From contig WPIO01000068.1 in the NCBI GenBank assembly GCA_009760855.2, positions 1,203,501 to 1,267,500 of the forward strand: a stretch of DNA of 64,000 nt, given 5' to 3'. The stretch is from Cristatella mucedo. Taxonomy: Eukaryota > Bryozoa > Phylactolaemata > Cristatellidae. Every line of letters starts with the position of its first letter. The first letter of the stretch is position 1. This document shows positions 22,045 to 64,000 of this stretch, one piece after another. The notes under the pieces are model-generated. The model saw only the letters and a program-made list of their open reading frames with translations. It did no database searches and had not been told where the DNA came from. The position numbers and the translations under genes are program-made.

Positions 22045-22865
22045 TAATAATAATAATAATAATGCACTTGATAAAGCGCCATCAGAGAACTCAATCTCTT
22101 TCTAGGCGCTTTACATTTGCTGCAAAGGAAAATGCAATTGAATGGTGACTAATATCATGCTTGATAAACAAACAACATGAATAACATGGTTAGGGGTGAC
22201 ATGCACAGGGTCAGCATGCAAATCTAGTTAGCGGCAGCATGCACAGTGTCAGCACGCATTAGCACATGAAGGACGAATCAGAGGGACTCACTAAATGCTG
22301 TCCTAAATAGGTGTGTTTTAAGGTCTTTTTAAATATGGTCAAATCAGGGGATGTTCTGACGCAAGTCGGGAGGGAGTTCAGGGTTTGGGAGCATACGAAC
22401 TGAATGCATGGTCTCCAAAGGATGTGAGGTTTGTACGGGGTATTTGTAGACTGTCAGATTCCGAAAAGCGGGTGGTACGATGCTTGGCCTGGTGGGGGGA
22501 GTAGATCTGAGAGATAGGCTGGAGCCAAAGAATGAAGGGACCTAAAAGTGAGCGAAAAAACCTTGAAGTCGTTGCTTGACTGGTAGCCAGTGCAGGTCGG
22601 CTTTGTGGTGTGATGTGGTAACTGCGACACTCACGACAGACAAGCCTAGCCGGGGAGTTTTGCACCAGCTGCAATCGCCTGATCGCACATGCCGGTAGGC
22701 CAGCAAGCAGTGATATGCAGAAGTCGAGACGGGATGTCACGAATGCTTGGACCAACTTAGACGTGGTATCCTTATCTAAACAAGCCCGAATTTGAGCAAT
22801 GTTATGAAGCTGAAAGTAGGCAGATTTGACTGTGAAGCTGACGTGGTCGTCTAACGAGACGTCTT
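22045..22865 (-). mobile_element. LINE-A copy, 5'-truncated
   Basis: Complete 3' tail and UTR, then the C-terminal ORF on the minus strand (MVQAFVTSRLDFCISLLAGL, VQNSPARLVC). Several frameshifts. Confidence 0.9.
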
Positions 22866-22871
22866 ATTTGG

Positions 22872-22925
22872 ATATAGTTTTTTATGGCTTTATGGAGTTA
22901 CAGACGGAGATGCATTACATTACGA
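22872..22925 (+). mobile_element. LINE-B terminal scrap
   Basis: GGCTTTATGGAGTTACAGAC and GGAGATGCATTACATTAC, the last 50 bases of LINE-B. Confidence 0.7.
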
Positions 22926-23500
22926 TCCTGAATCGTCTCCACGACGCCTTGCCGGATCACCTGCGGCAATGGACGACGCTTTGCTGACAGATGCGCTTCG
23001 GTAAGCGACAGCTCACTCGGCTCGGACCTCGTCTTCGACGATGGGACAACCGTAATCATCATATACGTGGCGATCACGCTCGACAACGACGAGGATGCCT
23101 TGGCGAAAGCTTCGAATCGGAAGACAAAAATTCCCACGTCTTTCGTGACTTCCGGTCCCAGGGGCGGGCGTCGGCGTCATACCATTCGTCATAGGAGCAC
23201 TCGGGCCTCGGTACTCGGGTAATGAGCGGTGCCCTTATGCCGTTGGCATCAAAGCTGCGTACCGGAAGCTCTTCCTGAAGCTATGCGCAAGCCACGCGGC
23301 GTGCGGCAGAGCCAAGGGGTGTGCCAAGTTCTCCGCGTTGGGAAGGACCGCTGCTGTTGTTTCGGTGTTTAATATCGAAATTCTAAAATACAATATGTTT
23401 ATGATATGTTTTTCTCAGCATATGGAAGCACAAACAAAAGGGACGATATATACGACGGAGAACGGGACGGCGCGTTTTCGAAAAAGAAGAGCCGAAGCTT
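22926..23500. other. CpG-rich unassigned island
   Basis: Dense CpG and frames open on both strands (22898-23137 minus; 23041-23220 plus with VIIIYVAITLDNDEDALAKA). No family was recognised, and a short lost exon or pseudogene is possible. Confidence 0.35.
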
Positions 23501-24115
23501 TTTTAAAGGTCGTCAAGTGCGGGGGGGGGGGCGGCGGGCGGGCGGAGGCGTGTCTTGATGCCAGTCTGGAGTGAGTTCCTGGCTTTCGGAGCGTATGAAT
23601 TGACGGCGTGGTCTCTAAAGATTTGCTGGTCGAAGCGATCGGAGTCAGAAGAAGAGTGGTGCAACAGCGGGTAAACCTGATTAGAAAGCATTTCGGATAG
23701 GTGAAGGCCGGAGAAGATAGGGAAGGAACTTGAAAGCGAGTGAGAGAACCTAGAAATTGAAACCCTGATTGGTAGAGGGGCCAATGCAGATCTGTGTGCC
23801 GCGGCTGGGTGCTGTGGTAACTGGGACGTTCACGACAGACAGACATGGCAGCTAAGCGCAGTAATTCTTCTGCGTAATTCTCCTGCATCTTCTTGCTTCT
23901 TGCACGTGCAGGAAGTAGCGCAGGCGAGTAGGGAGCGAGTGGCGGAAACCTGAGCAGGAAGCTGGCAAAGTCCTCAGCTCAGCACGTCCGACTTCTTCGC
24001 TATGCTACGTAGCTTAAAGTAAGTAATTTTGACTTCGAAGATGAAAGGGTCCTCTAACGGAAGGTCATTATGGAATAAGACGCTGGTGATAGTTTCGTCT
24101 GAGGCTACTGCATGC
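23500..24115 (-). mobile_element. LINE-A-like copy, diverged
   Basis: Minus-strand words match the LINE-A C-terminus (LLRLAAMSVCRERPSYHST, DLHWPLYQSGFQFLGSLT, DHAVNSYAPKARNSLQTGIK). It is bordered by an 11-base G run at 23521-23532. Confidence 0.75.
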
Positions 24116-24980
24116 TGCCTAAGCCTACAGCAAGGGCAAGGCATTCTATTTTCGAAAGCATACTAGGTTTGCACCTAAGATATCAATGTGATTTTACCGA
24201 TTAGTATCGGCGTCGAATTTTGGCCTGAATTCTGCCCGCTTGAAAGATGGTGGGAAAAACCAATGGCCGTCTTTTATGTTGGATATGTCGGGCAGCAGTA
24301 AACCTATGCCCGCCGCAGAATATGTGGTGTCTAGAAAGGGCTAGTGGTCTTCTATAAGTGGCAGGTGAACGTTTTGGTGAGATCAGAAAAATGAGATGGG
24401 CAAGCTTGAAGGTGGGCATTCATAGAATAGACAAAGAATGGAATTTCCAAGATTCCAGAGGTAATACTTTTTTTAGATATGGACTAATAAACGCTAATCG
24501 TCTTACTGAAAAAGAAGCTTGAAAATATTAGAATCTCTAGGTGAGGATCGGTATTTGTAGGCATGAAGAAATGCTGATCCCAAAGCATTACTCTAAGCAC
24601 GTAGAGCCCTTATTGCTTGACTACACATGTACAAATACAATCTTCCGGCGACTCTCTACCGCGCCTTACTATAAAGCTCATAAAAATTTAGAGACGGTCA
24701 GCACTTCTGTACTTCACGTAAGTGCAACTTAATGCTGACTCGCTAAACCTAAATGTGGACAAATTAATGTCATAAAATAAAACTTATGTTCGTTTTTAAA
24801 CTATACAAAGTTGTATAGTTTTTAAAATATTTCTTCATTTTCTCTCTTATAAAGATTTTGTTCCATTGACTAAGAACTCTAAACTTGGCAGTCAGTGGGG
24901 CGGGCTAACGAGTCAGCGGTCAGCGGACGCTCAGGTCCCCTTTCCAAAGCTAAGCTAGAGTTTAGCGTGAGTGGTCACAG
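24116..24980. other. Unassigned AT-rich sequence
   Basis: No gene or repeat family recognised. Confidence 0.5.
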
Positions 24981-24984
24981 GTGC

Positions 24985-25235
24985 CGGCTATTTTGGTCCA
25001 GCGATTAAGGTGCTCGCCCCGACCGAGGTCTGCGAAATCGGTCGCAAATGCTTCGCCGACTTGAACAAAAACGCGACCTGCTCCTAACTGACAACAAGCT
25101 GGTTTGGTTAAGGTGCTCGCCCCGACCAAGGTCTGACTGAGGTCGTGGGCTCGAGCCCCAAGGCACATGTGAAGCGCCTGAGTAGAGATTAAGTTCTCTT
25201 GGGGCGCTATATAAATGAATTATATTAATTATATT
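24985..25235 (+). mobile_element. Two SINE1 heads in tandem, one full tail
   Basis: A first head (TTTTGGTCCAGCGATTAAGG) stops at GAGGTCTG. A 60-bp CpG-rich insert follows, then a second SINE1 (GGTTTGGTTAAGGTGCTCG, B box GGCTCGAGCCC) with the complete hairpin tail (25173-25209). Confidence 0.85.
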
Positions 25236-25595
25236 AACAACGAGAAAAGCAAGCAAGCAAGGGAGAAAGCCATTCAGTGTCACAGGCTTGACATTTAGTC
25301 TCCTTTTCTAAAGAGCTAGGATTAAAGAGCCGAGACTCAATCGAAACGTCGCATAAGGCAAACTCTAGAGCAGGAACCAACTGTGCGACAAGGCTCGGAG
25401 CTTCGCGCTGTCAAAGAAGGCCAACGCCTCACTTGTGCAGAAGATCGAAAGCAGAAAGAGATTCGAGAAGATTCGAGCACATGACGACCCTACGTCGCGG
25501 TATGGAGTCCATGGCTGACGGCTGACCGGGCTGACTAGCTTGGCTGGGCTTACCGCTCGGTCGGTGGGCTCTCGTGCCTGCATCTATCGTAGCGC
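25236..25595. other. Unassigned sequence
   Basis: No gene or repeat family recognised. Confidence 0.45.
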
Positions 25596-25599
25596 AATA

Positions 25600-26990
25600 C
25601 TAAACTTTACCCGTGATTTTTTGCAGACTTACGCGCGAGTAATACTTTTAGGCCAGTCACTCTGTGGTGGAGTCCCTCAAGGGTCCGTCCTCAATCCGTT
25701 GCTGTTCTCCATTTATGCTCAAGCTCTGGGGAAAATGATTCAGCCCCACGGAATAGGATTTCACTTTGACGCCGACGATACTCAGCTGTGTGTCATTTAA
25801 ACCGGCCGAATCTGCCGCAGTAACTGATAAACCGAATGCTTGCCTGGCCGACGTTCGATCCTGGACGTCGGCCAATGTCCTTAAAATAACAAACGATGAA
25901 GCTGAACTGATGCTCATAGGAGAACCTAAGCGTGTGGCTGCACTGGAAGGATTTGCTCTTCTAATGGGCGATGCTGTTGTGCGACCATGCGACCACGTGC
26001 TTGGAATTAAGGTGTCGTCTTCGACAGCTGCCTAGATTTTGAAGCTTTGTTAAGGAGACTGCTTCCACAGCTAGCCGTCACGTCAGATCCCTATCTAGGA
26101 TTAGGAAGCGTCTTCCACGGCGGCTTGCAAAAAAATTTAACTAGCTCCTTAGTTCTGTCCCGGCTAGATGATTGTAATTCCCTTTTGGCTAGGCTACCAA
26201 AAAAGCCACCAGGGCCACTGTAGCTGGCTATGAATATGGCTTCAAGGCTAGTCTTCAAGTCCCAGAGGCTTGACCACGTGTCTTCTTGGCTGAAAGAGCT
26301 AGGATGGCTGCCGGTTGATCAACGCGTACAAAGCAAACTTCTTACGTTGACCCACGAGGCCCGCCACGGCTCGCCTTCTTCATTAACTAAATGAAATAAA
26401 TTGAATAAAATGAATACATATAATAATTGAATAGTATGATTGAATAATATATATTAATATATTGAATAATATAGTATAATTGAACAAAATGAAATAAATT
26501 CAATTACTAACTAAATGGCTGCACCAGTTTCAGCCTCATCGTGCCCTCACGTCCTTTACGGGCAATAAGTTAGCTGTCCCATTCCTCTGTTTACAAGTCG
26601 CTGGTGACAGAAGTTTTTGCTCTGCAGGTCCTTGACTGTGGAACTCACTTCCACGATTTTTACGAAAAAACTCTTTACGACGCCTACTATTCTTACCAAA
26701 GGACGCCTTCTCTCCTGCTGCCGACTATGGCGCATCCTTTCCAGCCGTCCTGAGCTGCTGCTTCCATGCTACTCACTAAATAAACTGCTCTCCTGACTCA
26801 GTTATGCTTCTCACGTTCTTTTTATGATGTGGGATGAAGTCGGTGGGCTACCGAATGCGCACCGAAAGCCGCTTAGGCTACGAGCGCGCTATACAAAACT
26901 CTCCTACGTAACGCCTGCATTGTCTTTTCCGCTTTGCGGAGTTACATTGTCTTTTCCGCTTTGCGGAGTTACACACGGGGATACATTATG
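25600..26990 (+). mobile_element. LINE-B copy with RT fragment
   Basis: Open frame with [20 protein letters not shown] and [12 protein letters not shown], the RT turn and a variant YADD box (DADD). Then WTSANVLKITNDEAELMLIG, followed by the non-coding 3' region to 26990. It carries an AT-rich insertion (26385-26516) and a 27-bp tandem duplication at 26919-26972. Confidence 0.9.
26385..26516. repeat. AT-rich insertion in LINE-B
   Basis: Repeats of TGAATAAAAT/TGAATAATAT words, flanked on both sides by TAACTAAATG, which looks like a 10-bp target duplication. Confidence 0.6.
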
Positions 26991-26994
26991 TTAC

Positions 26995-27065
26995 AGCATT
27001 AATAATAACAGCGCAGTTGTATTGGGCCCTCAGAGAACCAAATCTCGTTCTAAGCACTCCACTAA
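26995..27065 (-). mobile_element. LINE-A tail remnant
   Basis: ATTAATAATAACAGCGCAGT, GGGCCCTCAGAGAACCAAAT and TCTCGTTCTAAGCACTCC resemble the reverse LINE-A terminus with about 20% changes. Confidence 0.55.
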
Positions 27066-27720
27066 TGCTACGGCCAAAAGGTCATGATAATGAAAGCAGC
27101 CGACCAATAGGATAATGAAAGTATCCGACCCAATAACCTCCATCCGAACTTATTCAAGCGAGCTGACTCACGTCGGCTAAGTTACCGGCAGTCCGGTCAA
27201 GTGCAGCTTCAGCGCATCAGGGCGCAGAGCAAAAGTGTAGGGATTGGGCAGGCACGCGAGGGCGCTGAGCCTCCACAAATCGCTAATTTACGCCGCCGCC
27301 TCCACTGTGCATACTCGAAACGCGATTCTCGCTCTCAGGTTTCTTCTAGCAGCTGCTGTTTTTGCTTTTAGCACTCCACTCCGTTGGCTGAGTGGCGCGG
27401 GAGTAGCTGGTACCGCGCAGCCCCAGGGTGGTCGGCGCAGCAGGCCCACCAGGTCCACTTTGACGCCCCCATCCGGTGAGCGCGAAAGCGGAGCGCGGCT
27501 TGATCGGGCGAGTCCAAGGATGCCAGCTGTTGGGCACAAGTTAGGCGAGGGGGCGGAGCGGTGGTGGGAGTGCCGGAAGTTAAGCTCGGCGCTGCCGCTG
27601 TGCAACCGGTATGGGGCGTCCACTCATCCGACTGGCCGCGCGAGGGGCAGGCAGCACAGTCGTCGACTGGACTAGCTGCTTCGCAGTCGAGAAGGGCGCA
27701 GCAAAAAGAAACTCTGTAAG

Positions 27721-62890
<35,170 letters not shown>

Positions 62891-63354
62891 GTGAGCGTGC
62901 TATGCCATCTACCAGGTGAGCGTGCTATGCCATCTGACAGGTGAGCGTGCTATGCCATCTGCCAGGTGAGCGTGCTATGCCATCTGCCAGGTGAGCGTGC
63001 TATGCCATCTGCCAGGTGAGCGTGCTATGCCATCTGCCAGGTGAGCGTGCTATGCCATCTGCCAGGTGAGCGTGCTATGTCATCTGCCAGGTGAGCGTGC
63101 TATGCCATCTGCCAGGTGAGCGTGCTATGCCATCTGCCAGGTGAGCGTGCTATGCCATCTGCCAGGTGAGCGTGCTATGCCATCTGCCAGGTGAGCGTGC
63201 TATGCCATCTGCCAGGTGAGCGTGCTATGCCATCTGCCAGGTGAGTGTGCTATGCCATCTGACAGGTGAGCGTGCTATGCCATCTGACAGGTGAGCGTGC
63301 TATGCCATCTGACAGGTGAGCGTGCTATGCCATCTGACAGGTGAGCGTGCTATG
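62891..63354 (+). repeat. 25-bp minisatellite of repeated 5' splice sites
   Basis: Eighteen complete 25-bp units (62891-63340) plus a 14-bp partial unit start exactly at the exon 10 donor. Each unit begins GTGAGCGTGC and ends CCAG or ACAG, so every junction recreates CAG|GTGAGC. Unit 1 copies the exon end (TATGCCATCTACCAG). Later units carry CTGCCAG, and units 2 and 15-18 carry CTGACAG. Confidence 0.97.
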
Positions 63355-64000
63355 TGAGCTGCCGATTTCCTTCTGGAATTGCCAGGAGCGTGCTACTTGT
63401 GCTATGCATCAAGTAGCAGCTTCCACGTGACAGCCGTTTCGAACCGAATGCCTTGGTTTCAAGCGAAAGCTCTGTTCAACGGGCAACCTGTGCTAACTTC
63501 ACAGCTCCTCCAGTGCCCGAGGCTTTTATTTCACTGCACCTTCAGCAATGGTTTTTCGTGTGTGGGGGAAGGAATCAGCGTTGACCTGTTTGTTTACCTG
63601 TGTCCGTTTACCTGTATGTGGCCCAAGTTTTGGAATGGCTTGAATCTCATTATGATATTATGATCCTTGAAGACTCTCTATTATCTACGTGCAGTTAGGC
63701 AGTGTACTTCATCATTGTAAGATTTCAATGCACTACATAACAGTCCATCAACCCCAATCAAGATTCGGTTACAGGTATTGCATTGAGCAGGCAGCTGTTG
63801 CTTAGAGCAAAGTGTTTTGAACAGTTCTGTGTGCAATATTATCCACCCATCGACAGGTCGTCCATCGATCGAATTTAATCATCCTGAAATGCAGCGAGCA
63901 ACGTCACTCCTTTCTAGCTGGTGCCTACGTGCCTGCTACTTGTGAAGGTTCGCACTAGCTACGCTATTAGGGCAATCTAATCAAAAAAGCTTTGGGTTAG
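63355..64000. other. Calpain intron 10, unassigned
   Basis: The next calpain exon should continue domain III, but no frame here resembles it. Confidence 0.5.

Noticed and set aside
62891-63340. CRISPR-like array
   Set aside because: Repeats are directly joined with no spacers, and the unit comes from a eukaryotic exon/intron junction. It is a minisatellite.
63379-63663. Next calpain exon
   Set aside because: The frame lacks the expected continuation of domain III and has no good acceptor in phase.

Overview
The window is nuclear DNA of an animal. Its genes are split by spliceosomal introns of 0.2 to 16 kb, it is full of CA/GA microsatellites, and it carries many truncated non-LTR retrotransposons (LINEs) and tRNA-derived SINEs. 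No bacterial operon, rRNA or functional tRNA gene is visible. The calpain reads as an invertebrate enzyme and reminds me of flatworm calpains. That taxonomic guess is an inference of low confidence.

Two host genes can be assembled exon by exon with matching reading phases. (1) Minus strand, 18648 down to 4654: a CFAP36 (CCDC104/BARTL1) orthologue of six exons and 371 codons. It has a BART-like N-terminal domain and a lysine/arginine-rich coiled C-terminus. Intron 4 appears to use a GC-AG splice pair. The last exon lies in a very GC-rich block (about 4.1-6.35 kb). (2) Plus strand, 27721 to 62890 and continuing beyond the window: a calpain cysteine protease. Ten exons are seen (532 codons), covering a Gly/Pro/Gln-rich N-terminus, the whole catalytic core with Cys193, His351 and Asn379, and the start of the C2-like domain. 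Exon 1 lies in a CpG-rich promoter-like block and its assignment is the weakest part of the model. The two genes are divergent, separated by about 9 kb of repeats.

Between and inside these genes the DNA is mostly mobile-element debris. LINE-A is an L2/CR1-like element. Its best copy is in calpain intron 7 (about 56.6-59.0 kb), with recognisable reverse-transcriptase motifs broken by frameshifts. Many 60-bp to 2-kb 5'-truncated copies occur on both strands, ending in (ATT)n. LINE-B is a second, related lineage, seen at 230-1423, 19.1, 20.7, 25.6-27.0, 42.7, 45.7-46.3 and 59.2-60.2 kb. SINE1 and SINE2 have tRNA-like heads with A and B boxes. The SINE1 tail matches the LINE-A 3' hairpin, and SINE2 shares a 3' motif of the same spacing with LINE-B, which suggests two LINE/SINE partner pairs.

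Other notable items are an 18-copy 25-bp minisatellite that multiplies the 5' splice site of calpain exon 10, a LINE-A insertion whose tail directly abuts the exon 8 acceptor, two perfect inverted repeats, and long CA and GA tracts. No dedicated new defence or mobile system is visible. The most novel-looking signals are the LINE/SINE tail pairing and the splice-site minisatellite.
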